A stretch of 64,000 nt of DNA. Source: Lentzea albidocapillata. Its GTDB lineage: Bacteria > Actinomycetota > Actinomycetes > Mycobacteriales > Pseudonocardiaceae. The position numbers and the translations under genes are program-made. The notes beneath the pieces were generated by a model. It worked only from the letters and a program-made list of their open reading frames with translations. It searched no databases and was not told the DNA's origin. Numbering within the stretch: the first letter of the stretch is position 1; each line of letters opens with the position of its first letter. The stretch covers positions 124,001 to 188,000 of the forward strand of contig NZ_JOEA01000004.1 of assembly GCF_000719115.1 (NCBI RefSeq). The letters are read 5' to 3'. Positions 35,176-43,641 of this stretch are shown here, one piece after another.

Positions 35176-36152
35176 CAGGCGGCCTTCTCCTTGGTGTCCT
35201 TCTTCTCCTTGCGGCGCACGCGCGTGGAGGTGGGGTCGAGCGCGTCACGGAGCCCGTCGCCGACCCAGTTCACCGCCAGCACGAACACGACGAGGAACCC
35301 CGCCGGGAACAGGAACAGCCAGGGGAAGGTCGTCGCGGACTCGGCGTTGCCGCCGATCAGGGTGCCGAGCGAGACGTCGGGCGACTGGACGCCGAACCCG
35401 AAGTAGCTCAGGCCCGTCTCGGCGAGCACGGCGGAACCGACGTTGATGGTCGCGTCGATGATGAGCAGTGACGCCATGTTCGGCACGATGTGCTTGGCGA
35501 TGATCTTGCGCGCGGGCTGGCCCATGAACTTGGCCGCCTTCACGAACTCGCGTTCCTTCAGCGTCAGCGTCATGCCGCGCACGATGCGGGCGGTGATCAT
35601 CCATTGGAACGCCGCGAGCATCAGCACCAGCAGGAACCACGACTTGCCGCGGAACCACGGGCTCAGGATCGCGATGATCAGGAACGACGGCAGCACCAGC
35701 AGCAGGTCGACGACCCACATGAGCGTCTTGTCGGCGACACCGAGGAAGTAGCCGGCGGCCGCGCCGACGATCGCGGCCACGGTGGTCGAGATCAGCGCCA
35801 CGAGCAGGCCGATGATCAACGACTTCTGCAGTCCGCGCATCGTCAGCGCGAACATGTCGGTACCGATCTTGTCGGTGCCGAAGATGTGCTCGGAGTAGGG
35901 AGGCTCCAGGAACGCGCTGTAGTCCTGGGTGTCGTAGCTCCACTTCGACAGCAGCGGGCCCACGAACGCCATCAGGTACATCCCGAGGATGACCACCAGG
36001 CCGATCAGCGCCAGCTTGTTGCGCATGAAGCGGATGAGCACCAGCCGGCCGCGCGTCATCGCCTTGCCCGGTTCGGGCGCCGCGTCGACTGGGCCACCGG
36101 AGGCGGCGCCGGTGGTTCCGGCGGCGTCCCCCTCGTTGAGGATCACGGTCAC
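35175..36152 (-). CDS. Peptide ABC transporter permease (DppC/OppC type)
   Basis: 325-residue inner-membrane permease. A Gly/Ala-rich cytoplasmic start is followed by TM1 (ALIGLVVILGMYLMAFVGPLL), the OppC-type loop (SEHIFGTDKIGTDMFALTM) and a BPD_transp_1 domain with five more helices. The EAA loop is REFVKAAKFMGQPARKIIAKHIVPN. The C-terminal VNWVGDGLRDALDPTSTRVRRKEKK is the family tail. It pairs with the DppB-type permease whose stop is 16 bases upstream. Start GTG/ATG near 36152. Confidence 0.94.
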   Translation of the reverse strand: MTVILNEGDAAGTTGAASGGPVDAAPEPGKAMTRGRLVLIRFMRNKLALIGLVVILGMYLMAFVGPLLSKWSYDTQDYSAFLEPPYSEHIFGTDKIGTDMFALTMRGLQKSLIIGLLVALISTTVAAIVGAAAGYFLGVADKTLMWVVDLLLVLPSFLIIAILSPWFRGKSWFLLVLMLAAFQWMITARIVRGMTLTLKEREFVKAAKFMGQPARKIIAKHIVPNMASLLIIDATINVGSAVLAETGLSYFGFGVQSPDVSLGTLIGGNAESATTFPWLFLFPAGFLVVFVLAVNWVGDGLRDALDPTSTRVRRKEKKDTKEKAA

Positions 36153-36168
36153 GTCGTCGTCACCTTGC

Positions 36169-37146
36169 CTAGTTCACGCGGATTCGGGGGTCGAGCGCGG
36201 CGTACAGCACGTCGGCGAGCCAGCCGGAGAACAGCACGCACACCGCGACGAAGAGTGTCACCGTGGCGGTGATGTTCGTGTCCTGCGCCGAGATGCCGGT
36301 GACGAGCCAGTCACCCATGCCGAACCAGCCGAAGATCCGCTCGGTGAACGTGCCACCGACGACGAGCAGGCCGAAACCGAACGCGAACAGGGTCGCCATC
36401 GGGATCAGCGCGGTGCGCAGGCCGTGCTTGAACAGCGCCTTGCGGCGGGTCAGCCCCTTGGCCTGGGCGGTGCGCAGGAAGTCGCTGCCGAGCACGTCGA
36501 GCATCGACGAACGCTGGTAGCGGCTGTAGTAGGCGATCTGGCCGAGCGCGATCGTGAGCGTCGGCACGATCAGGTGCTGCACCCGGTCGCCCAGGTGCTC
36601 GAACCAGTTGCCCTGGAATCCGGGTGTCGTCTCACCGACGAAGATCAGCACGTTGGTGCCGATCGAGTCGTTGATCCCCTGCGCGCCCATCTTCAGCAGC
36701 GTGCCCAGCACGAACACCGGCGTGGACAGCAGTATGAAGCTGAAGAGGGTCGCGAAGTAGTCGCTGAACTTGTACTGCCGGATCGCGCTCACGACACCGA
36801 GCAGCACACCGAACAGGATGCCGATCGTGATACCGAGCAGGAACAGCCTCAAACTCACGCCGATGCGCCTGCCGAGTTCGTCCGTGATCGGGCGATCGGT
36901 GATCGTGCGACCGAAGTCGCCCTGGACCACACCGCCCATCCACGTGACGAACCGCTGCGGGATCGGCTGGTCGAGGTGGAGGTCTCTCTTCTTCGCCTCG
37001 ATCGATGCCGCCGGCGGCGGTGGGTTGCGTTGTTGCAGCACCCCGATCGGGTCAAAGGTGGCGGAGGCCAACGTGAACGCGAGGAACGTCGCCACTAGGG
37101 CGAGCACCACGTAGTTGACCAACCGCCGCAACAGAAATCCGGCCAC
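36169..37146 (-). CDS. Peptide ABC transporter permease (DppB/OppB type)
   Basis: 325-residue inner-membrane permease, first gene of the importer operon. TM1 (LVNYVVLALVATFLAFTLASA), the long periplasmic loop, and the BPD_transp_1 core with TM helices and EAA loop (FLRTAQAKGLTRRKALFKHGLRTALIPM split) are present. The C-terminal FSGWLADVLYAALDPRIRVN is the OppB signature end. GTG start at 37146. The 488 bases upstream are gene-free and should contain the operon promoter. Confidence 0.94.
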   Translation of the reverse strand: MAGFLLRRLVNYVVLALVATFLAFTLASATFDPIGVLQQRNPPPPAASIEAKKRDLHLDQPIPQRFVTWMGGVVQGDFGRTITDRPITDELGRRIGVSLRLFLLGITIGILFGVLLGVVSAIRQYKFSDYFATLFSFILLSTPVFVLGTLLKMGAQGINDSIGTNVLIFVGETTPGFQGNWFEHLGDRVQHLIVPTLTIALGQIAYYSRYQRSSMLDVLGSDFLRTAQAKGLTRRKALFKHGLRTALIPMATLFAFGFGLLVVGGTFTERIFGWFGMGDWLVTGISAQDTNITATVTLFVAVCVLFSGWLADVLYAALDPRIRVN

Positions 37147-37634
37147 CCGTGTTCAGTCCTCTCCCCGGTGGTTGCGACATCGGCACACTGGATTGCAGTG
37201 GACGAGTTGCAAGAGATTAACCGCCGATCCGGCGGACCGCTGCCCACCCCCGCCAATACGCGGAGGCCCCACTGACCGGGCCATAGTCACCCATGCGTGG
37301 AGGAAAGGTCGGCCGAACTGCCACATCAACAGTTGACTCTCGCCAATTGTGTGCCGAAGCGTGACCATTGTGCGGCCGGATCGCCGTATTCACCGTGAAG
37401 TCCTGTCTCACCACGGATGGATCTGACGCATCCGGGTGAATGCAATCACCGGAAGACGTGGGACAAGCAGCGCAATGTGATCATAAACCGGGCATCACTC
37501 TCTGAAGCACCTCGTACCTGCACCGTTACTGCATCGATGCGGACCAGGCCGGACGCCCGTCCAGCTCACCGACGGCTGGGCCGAACGGGGTGAACCGCGT
37601 CACAGCACGACGGGACCAGATGGCTTAGGCGAAC
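37147..37634. other. Gene-free region upstream of peptide ABC operon
   Basis: No supported gene or RNA is seen. The segment is less GC-rich than neighbours (for example around 37320-37520) and should hold the promoter for the dppB-like gene. A short palindrome TTAGGCGAACCTAA at 37624-37637 partly overlaps the stop of the next gene; it resembles half of an iron-regulator box but is about 480 bases from any start. Confidence 0.5.
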
Positions 37635-38657
37635 CTAACCGAGGCGCCAGAGACGGCCGCCCGCGATCACGAAAACCTGGTCGCCGGCCTTCTCCACCGC
37701 GACCACCCTGCCGGACGGTCCCTCCGCCGGGCGTTCGTCCTTTTCCGACACCAGCTTCACGCCGCCGTGGTCGACGAACAACGTCGGGACGCCGTCGACG
37801 GAGACGGGCGCGGCGAGCGTGTCGTCGTCGCCGACCGGGATGTCCGGGGTCGTGAGCTTCTTCCACTCCGGTCCCGACCACCAGGCGAGCCTGCCCTTGC
37901 TGCGGCCCACGACGTGGCAGGTGCCGTCCCAGCAGCGGGCGGCCAGCGCGGCGTCACCGTCCGGGAGGGTCGCGGTGGTCCAGGTGGTGCCGTCGAACCG
38001 CCAGACCGCGGCACTCACCACGCCTTTCGCGATCTGCCAGCCCACCACGAGCGCGCCGTCGCCGTCCGGGGTGACGGCCAGCGGGAACCGCAGGAGTTCC
38101 TGCGAGCTTTCGAGGACGGTGCCGGCGGACGGCTGACGGGTCCAGGTGTCCGCGGCGTAGGTCCAGGCGGCGATGTCGAGGCCCGCCTTGGCGCTCTGCC
38201 AGGTGCCGATGACCAGCGGCCCCTTCGCGGTGCGCACCGGGCCGATCAACTCGCCCGCGCCGTAGCCGCCGAACGTGCTGAAGGCCTGCGGTTTCTCGTT
38301 GATGGCACGGGCGTCGCCGGTCCAGGCACTCCAGCGGACGTTGCCGTGCGCGCCGCCTCGTTCGCCGCCGACGCCGGTGATCGTGGTGCCGTCGGAGGCG
38401 AGGCCGTACCAGTGCGCTTCCTTGCCGTACGGGGTCGCCGGGGTCAGCCTGGAGTTGGACAGCGTGCCGTCCTTGGTCCGCGTGACGAGCTCGGGGTGGT
38501 CGGACGGGCGGGTGCCGATGACCAGCATGTCGCCGTGCGTCGTCAACGCTTCCGGCGTGGCCGTCAGGTCGACGGCGGTGAAGCCGACGGTGTTGCCCGC
38601 ACCGCCTGAAGAGCAGCCGGCGAGGACCAGCAGAACCGCGAGCGTCAACCTGCGCAT
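37635..38657 (-). CDS. Putative lipoprotein with beta-propeller-like repeats
   Basis: 340-residue exported lipoprotein of unknown function. The lipobox LVLAGCSS follows MRRLTLAVLL. The mature part is beta-rich with recurring short strand pairs ending in W (HWYGLASDGTTITGVGGE, VRWSAWTGDA, AAWTYAADTWTRQ, AVWRFDGTTWTTATLPDG, LAWWSGPEWKKL), consistent with a beta-propeller. No catalytic motif is seen. The ATG at 38657 is chosen for the signal peptide. It is divergent from the DUF6886 gene, 18 bases apart, so the promoters overlap. Confidence 0.75.
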   Translation of the reverse strand: MRRLTLAVLLVLAGCSSGGAGNTVGFTAVDLTATPEALTTHGDMLVIGTRPSDHPELVTRTKDGTLSNSRLTPATPYGKEAHWYGLASDGTTITGVGGERGGAHGNVRWSAWTGDARAINEKPQAFSTFGGYGAGELIGPVRTAKGPLVIGTWQSAKAGLDIAAWTYAADTWTRQPSAGTVLESSQELLRFPLAVTPDGDGALVVGWQIAKGVVSAAVWRFDGTTWTTATLPDGDAALAARCWDGTCHVVGRSKGRLAWWSGPEWKKLTTPDIPVGDDDTLAAPVSVDGVPTLFVDHGGVKLVSEKDERPAEGPSGRVVAVEKAGDQVFVIAGGRLWRLG

Positions 38658-38675
38658 GCGCGCCAGTATGGCCAC

Positions 38676-39161
38676 ATGCGGCCCGAACACGACCAGGTGT
38701 TGCACTTCTCCGAAGATCCCTCGATCACCCGGTTCGTCCCGCATCGCGCGGAAACCGCGCGACAGGACGGCGAGTACGTGTGGGCGGTGGACGCCGCGCG
38801 CTCGCCCGGCTACTGGTTTCCGCGGCAGTGCCCGCGGGCGATGGCGTGGACGAGCACGACCAGGGTGCACGCGATCGAGTACGGGTGGCTGGAGCGGATG
38901 CGGACCGTGGAGCTGTACGCATACCGGTTCGACATCGAGCGGTTCCAGCCGTTCGAGGACCACGCCCACGTCGCGACCGAACCGGTGGTGCCGCTGGGTC
39001 CGGCCGAACGCGTCGGTGACCTGTTCGCGTTGCACGAGGAGGCGGGGATCGAACTGCGCGTGCTGGCCACCCTCTGGCCGTTCTGGGACGAGGTCACGGC
39101 CGGCTCGCTGGAGTTCAGCGGCATCCGGCTGCGCAACGCCCTGCCCCGATCAGTGGAATGA
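38676..39161 (+). CDS. DUF6886 family protein
   Basis: 161-residue soluble protein of the DUF6886 type. It opens MRPEHDQVLHFSEDPSITRFVPH and contains YVWAVDAARSPGYWFPRQCPRAMAW and YAYRFDIERFQPFEDHAHVATEPV, split by loops, a conserved pattern reminiscent of proteins assigned to heme-free small-molecule binding. No function is established. ATG start 18 bases from the divergent lipoprotein. The response regulator gene follows after nine bases, so it may be cotranscribed with the two-component system. Confidence 0.8.
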   Translation: MRPEHDQVLHFSEDPSITRFVPHRAETARQDGEYVWAVDAARSPGYWFPRQCPRAMAWTSTTRVHAIEYGWLERMRTVELYAYRFDIERFQPFEDHAHVATEPVVPLGPAERVGDLFALHEEAGIELRVLATLWPFWDEVTAGSLEFSGIRLRNALPRSVE

Positions 39162-39170
39162 TCTCCGCCC

Positions 39171-39821
39171 ATGCGGGTGCTGCTGGTGGAGGACGACGAG
39201 CCGATCGCGGAATCACTCACGCGAGGGCTGTCCCGCTACGGGTTCGAGGTCCAATGGGTGCGCACGGGCGCGGAGGCGCTGACCGCCGGGGACTTCGCGG
39301 TGGTCCTCGTCGACCTCGGGCTGCCCGACATGGACGGCCTCGACGTCTGCCGTGAGCTGCGGGCACGCGGGGACGTGCCGATCATCGTCATCAGCGCGCG
39401 GTCCGACGAGGTCGACCGGGTGGTGGGCCTGGAGATCGGCGCCGACGACTACGTCACCAAGCCGTTCGGGGTGCGGGAGGTCGTCGCACGGATGCGAGCG
39501 GTCCTCAGACGCGCGCAACCCGCCCTGCGCGAACCGGCGACGCACGGGCGGGTGCGGATCGATCGGCGCGGGCGGCGGGTGCACCTCGACGGCGGTGAGG
39601 TCGAGCTGACGCCTAAGGAGTTCGACCTGCTGGCGTTCCTGGCCGAGGATCCGGGCGCGGTGTTCACCCGCGAGCAGATCATGGAGGCGGTGTGGGACGA
39701 GAACTGGTTCGGCCCCACCAAGACGCTTGACGTGCACGTCGGCGTGTTGCGCCGCAAGCTCGGTGACGCGGCCTCGCTGGAGACCGTGCGGGGCGTGGGT
39801 TTCCGGCTGGTGCTCACGTGA
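39171..39821 (+). CDS. OmpR-family response regulator
   Basis: 216-residue DNA-binding response regulator. Receiver domain 1-115 has the acidic pocket VEDDE, phosphoacceptor Asp48 in VVLVDLGLPDMDG, and the Thr/Ser and Lys switch residues in IIVISARSD and YVTKPFG. The C-terminal winged-helix domain (about 125-213) includes LTPKEFDLLAFLAEDPGAVF and VHVGVLRRKLGD. Its stop overlaps the start of the cognate kinase by four bases (ATGA-type), so they form one system. Targets unknown. Confidence 0.95.
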   Translation: MRVLLVEDDEPIAESLTRGLSRYGFEVQWVRTGAEALTAGDFAVVLVDLGLPDMDGLDVCRELRARGDVPIIVISARSDEVDRVVGLEIGADDYVTKPFGVREVVARMRAVLRRAQPALREPATHGRVRIDRRGRRVHLDGGEVELTPKEFDLLAFLAEDPGAVFTREQIMEAVWDENWFGPTKTLDVHVGVLRRKLGDAASLETVRGVGFRLVLT

Positions 39822-41086
39822 TCCGCCAGCTCGCCTGGAGCTACGTGCTCCTGGTGGCGGTGGCGATCGCGGCGTTCACGGTGCCGGTCGCTTTCACGCT
39901 CAACCAGCAGCTCTACGACGACGCCGTGAACACCGCCCGGCGCGAGGCCGACACCGCCGCGTTGCTGCTCGCGTCCGGCGACACGAGGTCGTTGAACGCC
40001 TTGGCGGACGCCTACGAACGCCAGACCCCCGGCCGGATCGACGTCGTCGAACCCCAGCCGGAGTCGAAGGTCTGGGACTCCGAGGGACTGAAGCTCACGG
40101 TTCCGGCGACCACACCGGACGGCACGGTCGTCGGCGCGATCCGGCTGTCCTATCCGGACGATCGGATCACGCAGAGACTTTGGCAGATCTGGGGATTCCG
40201 CACCGCGCTCGCCGTGGGCGTGCTGATCCTGGCGGCGTTCCTGGGACTGTGGCTGGCGAAGCGGGTCACCCGGCCGTTGCGCGAGCTCAACGTGATGGCG
40301 GGCAGGCTGCGCGACGGCGACCTGACCGCGCGGGCCGAGGAGACGGGGCCGCCCGAGACCCGCACGCTCGCCCGCACCCTCAACACCGCCACCGAGACGA
40401 TCGGCACGCTGGTCGGCTCGCAGCGCGCGTTCATCGGCGACGCCTCGCACCAGCTCCGCACGCCGCTGACCGCCCTGAGGCTGTCGCTGGACAACGTGGC
40501 GGACGGCGTCGAAGACCCGCTGGTCCGCGAGGACGTCGAGATGGCGACGGCCGAGGTCGTGCGGATGTCGCGGCTGGTCAACGGTCTGCTGGCGCTGGCC
40601 CGCGCCGAGGCCGACGTCCCCCACCCCGAACCGGTGCAGGTGCTCGACGTCGTCACGGAACGGTTCACCGCGTGGCGCGCCGCCGCCGACGAACGCTCGA
40701 TCTCCCTGGTCAGCGAGGGCTTCGACATCCGCGTCCTCGCCACGCCGGGACACCTCGAGCAGGTGCTGGACAACGTGCTGTCCAACGCGCTGGAGGTGTC
40801 CCCGGACGGCGCCACGATCCTCGTCCGCACCACCCGGCCGGGCCTGCTGGAGGTCATCGACGCCGGCCCCGGCCTGCCGGAGGCCGACCGGGCGCGGGCG
40901 TTCGACAGGTTCTGGCGCGGCCTCGGCCTCACCGGCAAGGGCGGATCGGGCCTCGGCCTCGCCATCGTGAAGCAACTCGTCACCGACGACGGTGGCGCGG
41001 TGTCGCTGGAGGACGCGTCCAGCGGCGGGTTGTGCGTGCGGATCAGGCTTGCTCCGGCATCGCAGACGAGTGGTGGTTCACGATGA
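39818..41086 (+). CDS. Sensor histidine kinase
   Basis: 422-residue membrane kinase. TM1 (YVLLVAVAIAAFTVPVAFTL), an extracytoplasmic sensor of about 95 residues (30-125), TM2 (TALAVGVLILAAFLGLWLA), a HAMP linker, the H-box with His211 in GDASHQLRTPLTALRLSL, and the ATPase domain with N-box (DNVLSNALEVS), DAGPGLPE and GKGGSGLGLAIVKQL. It phosphorylates the OmpR-type regulator encoded just upstream. Its last 44 bases overlap the convergent SgcJ-like lipoprotein gene. The sensed signal is unknown; a sensor this short often detects envelope stress. Confidence 0.94.
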   Translation: MIRQLAWSYVLLVAVAIAAFTVPVAFTLNQQLYDDAVNTARREADTAALLLASGDTRSLNALADAYERQTPGRIDVVEPQPESKVWDSEGLKLTVPATTPDGTVVGAIRLSYPDDRITQRLWQIWGFRTALAVGVLILAAFLGLWLAKRVTRPLRELNVMAGRLRDGDLTARAEETGPPETRTLARTLNTATETIGTLVGSQRAFIGDASHQLRTPLTALRLSLDNVADGVEDPLVREDVEMATAEVVRMSRLVNGLLALARAEADVPHPEPVQVLDVVTERFTAWRAAADERSISLVSEGFDIRVLATPGHLEQVLDNVLSNALEVSPDGATILVRTTRPGLLEVIDAGPGLPEADRARAFDRFWRGLGLTGKGGSGLGLAIVKQLVTDDGGAVSLEDASSGGLCVRIRLAPASQTSGGSR

Positions 41087-41531
41087 GCCACTTCCCGTCG
41101 ACCTTCTCGTAGACGAACGTGTACCGCGCGTCGACGGTCGTCGGTGTGCCGTCCTTGGTGAGCGCGAACCGGTAGGTGCCGGCGTCGATCGCGTCGTCGT
41201 CGTCCAGGACGGCGACGTGCGAGTCGAGGATGGTGCCGCTCGGCTTGTTCTGCAGGAAGTGCTCGAAGTAGTCGACGATCTCGGCCCGCGTGGACCGCAC
41301 CTGGTTCGACACCGTGGGCAGCAGAACCGCGTTCGGAGCGTAGTGATCGGCCACCTTCTGGGCGTCGCCCGTTGCGAGGGACGCGTTCCAGTCGGCGAAC
41401 AACGCCCTGACCTGTTCGGTCGTCGGCCGCTCGGCCGAACCCGTGACCGTTTGCGCTGGGGCGCTGGAACATCCCACGAGCAGGGCGGTCGCCCCGGCCA
41501 GTCCGGCGGCTCCGATGAAGTGCTTGCGCAT
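41043..41531 (-). CDS. SgcJ/EcaC-like (SnoaL/DUF4440-fold) lipoprotein
   Basis: 162-residue exported lipoprotein. The signal peptide MRKHFIGAAGLAGATALLVGCSS ends in a clear lipobox (LLVGC). The mature domain is an NTF2-like fold of the SgcJ/EcaC/DUF4440 group (EQVRALFADWNASLATGDAQKVADHY, VLLPTVSNQVRS, YFEHFLQNKPSG, YTFVYEKVDGKWLIVNHHSS, split by loops). Family members include proteins of antibiotic pathways with unclear enzymatic roles; no catalytic claim is made. ATG at 41531 follows GGGAGA by nine bases. It converges with and overlaps the histidine kinase gene. Confidence 0.88.
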   Translation of the reverse strand: MRKHFIGAAGLAGATALLVGCSSAPAQTVTGSAERPTTEQVRALFADWNASLATGDAQKVADHYAPNAVLLPTVSNQVRSTRAEIVDYFEHFLQNKPSGTILDSHVAVLDDDDAIDAGTYRFALTKDGTPTTVDARYTFVYEKVDGKWLIVNHHSSAMPEQA

Positions 41532-41653
41532 TGTGTCGTTCTCCCCGATCGAGTGGCTGTTGAGATCCACTTTCGAGGAAGGACCGGAAGCGTCCGGACA
41601 GCAGCGGCCCAGCACCGGGACAAGGTTTCGGAAAGCCTGGTAAACGTGGACGT

Positions 41654-42031
41654 ATGGGACTTCTCAGCGGAATGATGGGGAACGCGTCGAAGCTCGACCC
41701 GCGGGACGCCGCGAAGGAGTTCGGGCGGCTGCTCGCGCACGGCGAGCAGATCCACGAGGCATACCAGCTGGTGCGCGATTCGTTCCTGTTCACCGACCGG
41801 AGGCTGATCCTGGTCGACAAGCAGGGCGTGACGGGCAAGAAGGTCGAGTACCACTCGGTGCCGTACAAGGCGATCACGCAGTTCTCAGTCGAGACGGCCG
41901 GTCATTTCGACCTGGACGCCGAGCTGAAGATCTGGGTCTCCGGCGGCGAGGCGCCGATCTCCAAGCAGTTCGGCAAGGGTGTCGACGTCTACGAGGTGCA
42001 GGCGCTGCTGGCGGCGTTCGTGTCCCGGTAG
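41654..42031 (+). CDS. Bacterial PH-domain protein
   Basis: 125-residue protein with a single bacterial pleckstrin-homology (bPH_1-like) domain: EQIHEAYQLVRDSFLFTDRRLILVDKQG, then KKVEYHSVPYKAITQFSVETAGHFDLDAELKIWV and a terminal helix (GVDVYEVQALLAAFVSR). Such proteins are widespread and uncharacterised. ATG at 41654. Divergent from the SgcJ-like gene by about 120 bases. A small membrane-protein gene on the other strand overlaps its 3' part. Confidence 0.9.
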   Translation: MGLLSGMMGNASKLDPRDAAKEFGRLLAHGEQIHEAYQLVRDSFLFTDRRLILVDKQGVTGKKVEYHSVPYKAITQFSVETAGHFDLDAELKIWVSGGEAPISKQFGKGVDVYEVQALLAAFVSR

Positions 42032-42199
42032 CACCGCCTGCGAGCCGATCGCCACGGCGATCTCGGCCAGCGCCACGAGCAGCGCGGTGACGGCGTGGCC
42101 GGTGTCGAGCAGGAGGTTCGCCGCGGTCAGGGCCACCGGCACCACCCGGCCGCGGACCAGCACTCGCAGGACGGCGGTGGCGCAGCGGGTGGTGGACAT
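41885..42199 (-). CDS. Small membrane protein overlapping PH gene
   Basis: ATG at 42199 has an excellent GGAGG ribosome site eight to nine bases upstream, and residues 1-60 form two predicted TM helices (VVPVALTAANLLLDTGHAVTA and LLVALAEIAVAIGSQAV with charges between). The remaining 44 codons run antisense through the PH-domain gene and look non-coding, so the gene may be a truncated remnant that reads on to the next stop, or a real overlapping gene. 104 residues. It lies downstream of the DoxX terminator. No homology recognised. Confidence 0.45.
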   Translation of the reverse strand: MSTTRCATAVLRVLVRGRVVPVALTAANLLLDTGHAVTALLVALAEIAVAIGSQAVLPGHERRQQRLHLVDVDTLAELLGDRRLAAGDPDLQLGVQVEMTGRLD

Positions 42200-42297
42200 T
42201 TCCGTTCTCCTCCAACGTTCCGGCTCTCACAGATACGTCGAACGGCGCCCTCCGAAATCGACCGCGCAAGCCGGGAATCGTGGTCCGGCAACAAAAA

Positions 42298-42328
42298 ATC
42301 CCTCGCAGGCCCAGGGCCTGCGAGGGAT
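42298..42328 (-). terminator. Rho-independent terminator of DoxX gene
   Basis: A perfect 13-bp stem (ATCCCTCGCAGGC with GCCTGCGAGGGAT) and 5-base loop precede TTTTTTGTT on the minus strand, a canonical intrinsic terminator 15 bases after the DoxX stop. Confidence 0.95.
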
Positions 42329-42342
42329 GTCGGCGGAGCGGT

Positions 42343-42780
42343 CTAGCGGGCCTGCAGCATCGGGCGGAACTTGTCGCGGTAGGCCCAGGCGAGGCCGATC
42401 TCGGCGACGGTCACGAACAGCCCCATCGCGAAGCCGCTCGTGTCCAGGAACACGTGGTACAGAAAGATGTTCACGACCATCGGGGCCAGCAACGCCAGCG
42501 CCAGCGGCACGAACCGGCCGGTGAGCAGCAGGACGCCCGCGAGGACCTGGACGCCGGAAGCCAGGTGCAGCATGTAGCCGGTCGCGGAGAGCGCCAGGGT
42601 GAACGCCACCCCGGCGGGCGCCATCGTGCTGGGATCCGGTGCGGGCATGAAGTTCAGCCACCCGTTCAACCCCGTCGCGGTGAACAGCAGGCCGACGAGC
42701 ACGCGGGTCACGAGCGTGGTGTGGCGGGCGGCGGCCGACTTGCGGGTGACGCGGGCGGGGGCGGCGATCGTGGCGGTCAT
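42343..42780 (-). CDS. DoxX-family membrane protein
   Basis: 145-residue DoxX-type four-helix membrane protein. TM1 (VTRVLVGLLFTATGLNGWL), TM2 (MLHLASGVQVLAGVLLLTG), TM3 (LALALLAPMVVNIFLYHVF) and TM4 (AMGLFVTVAEIGLAWAY) are clear; the GLNGWLNF and GxxxLxGR-like turns match DoxX. In mycobacteria DoxX takes part in a membrane oxidoreductase complex; here the role is unknown. ATG at 42780 is seven bases after AGGAGG. Ends at a strong intrinsic terminator. Confidence 0.9.
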   Translation of the reverse strand: MTATIAAPARVTRKSAAARHTTLVTRVLVGLLFTATGLNGWLNFMPAPDPSTMAPAGVAFTLALSATGYMLHLASGVQVLAGVLLLTGRFVPLALALLAPMVVNIFLYHVFLDTSGFAMGLFVTVAEIGLAWAYRDKFRPMLQAR

Positions 42781-42887
42781 GTCGAGTTCCTCCTGGGCTG
42801 TCGTGTCCTTCCACTGATGCGTCGAACGGGCGGCACCCCGCATCGACACGACGGCCAAGAAATCTTCGAAAAACTTGTTTGCGCTGG

Positions 42888-43547
42888 TCAGACTCGTGCC
42901 GCGCGCACGTGCTCCGCGACCGGGCTGAGCTTGAGCCACTCCGGCAGGCCGCGCACCACCCAGCGCGTGCCGGTCAGCTCGATGGCACCCGCGCGCACCG
43001 CGTCGAGCAGGCCGACCTCGCCCTCCCACATCCGGAAGAGCGTGGCGATGTCGGACGCCAGCACCGCGTCGACCTCCAGGCCCGGGTCGGTGTAGCAGAT
43101 CGAGGCGTCACCGGGTTCGACGACGAGCCAGAACGTGCGGCGGCGGTCGTTGATGCGGACCTCGATGTTCGCGCGCTTGTCCAGCGTGCCGGTGTCGATG
43201 CGGCCGTGCATCCACCACATCAGCACCTCGGGGTCGAGCTCGTCGGCGCGGGGATCGCCGAACGCGTAGCGGGCACCCCAGTCGGCGAGGCCGAACACCA
43301 AGGGGCGCAACGCCTGCCCGGCCGGCGTGAGCAGGTAGCCGTCACCGGTGCGCTGCACCAGACCCGCGCTCGCGAGCTGCCGCAGCCGCCGCGACAGCAG
43401 AGCGCGCGAAAGCCCCGGCAGGCCGCGGGAGAGCTCGTTGAAGCGCGAGGCACCGACGAGCATGTCCCGCACGATCAGCAACGTCCACCGGTCGCCCAGC
43501 ACCTCGACGGCGCGGACGATCGGGCAGTACTGCGCATACGTCCTCAC
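42888..43547 (-). CDS. HxlR-family transcriptional regulator
   Basis: 219-residue regulator. The N-terminal HxlR winged helix (about 1-90) shows CPIVRAVEVLGDRWTLLIVRDML, with a Cys at position 8 that is often redox-sensing in this family, and FNELSRGLPGLSRALLSRRLRQL. The C-terminal domain (about 110-215) resembles an SCP2-like fold (WWMHGRIDTGT, RRTFWLVVEPGDASICYTDPG). GTG start after GGAGA. It is divergent from the acyl-CoA dehydrogenase gene by 94 bases and probably regulates it and the upstream DoxX region. Confidence 0.9.
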   Translation of the reverse strand: MRTYAQYCPIVRAVEVLGDRWTLLIVRDMLVGASRFNELSRGLPGLSRALLSRRLRQLASAGLVQRTGDGYLLTPAGQALRPLVFGLADWGARYAFGDPRADELDPEVLMWWMHGRIDTGTLDKRANIEVRINDRRRTFWLVVEPGDASICYTDPGLEVDAVLASDIATLFRMWEGEVGLLDAVRAGAIELTGTRWVVRGLPEWLKLSPVAEHVRAARV

Positions 43548-43641
43548 AGGGGAAGTCTCCGTCGCGGCGGGGGTTTCGTTACCGCCGTCCGGTTCACTTT
43601 CAGAACTACCCGCGGGCCTTGCGCGTTCTTACGTTTGTCGC

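Noticed and set aside
31292..35406. Plus-strand reading frames through the peptide ABC operon.
   Set aside because: They are shadows of the four importer genes, which have complete ABC, permease and lipobox motifs.
37624..37637. Iron-box-like palindrome TTAGGCGAACCTAA.
   Set aside because: It covers the stop of the lipoprotein gene and is about 480 bases from the dppB start; at most 14 of 19 positions resemble an IdeR/DmdR box, so it is not reported as an operator.
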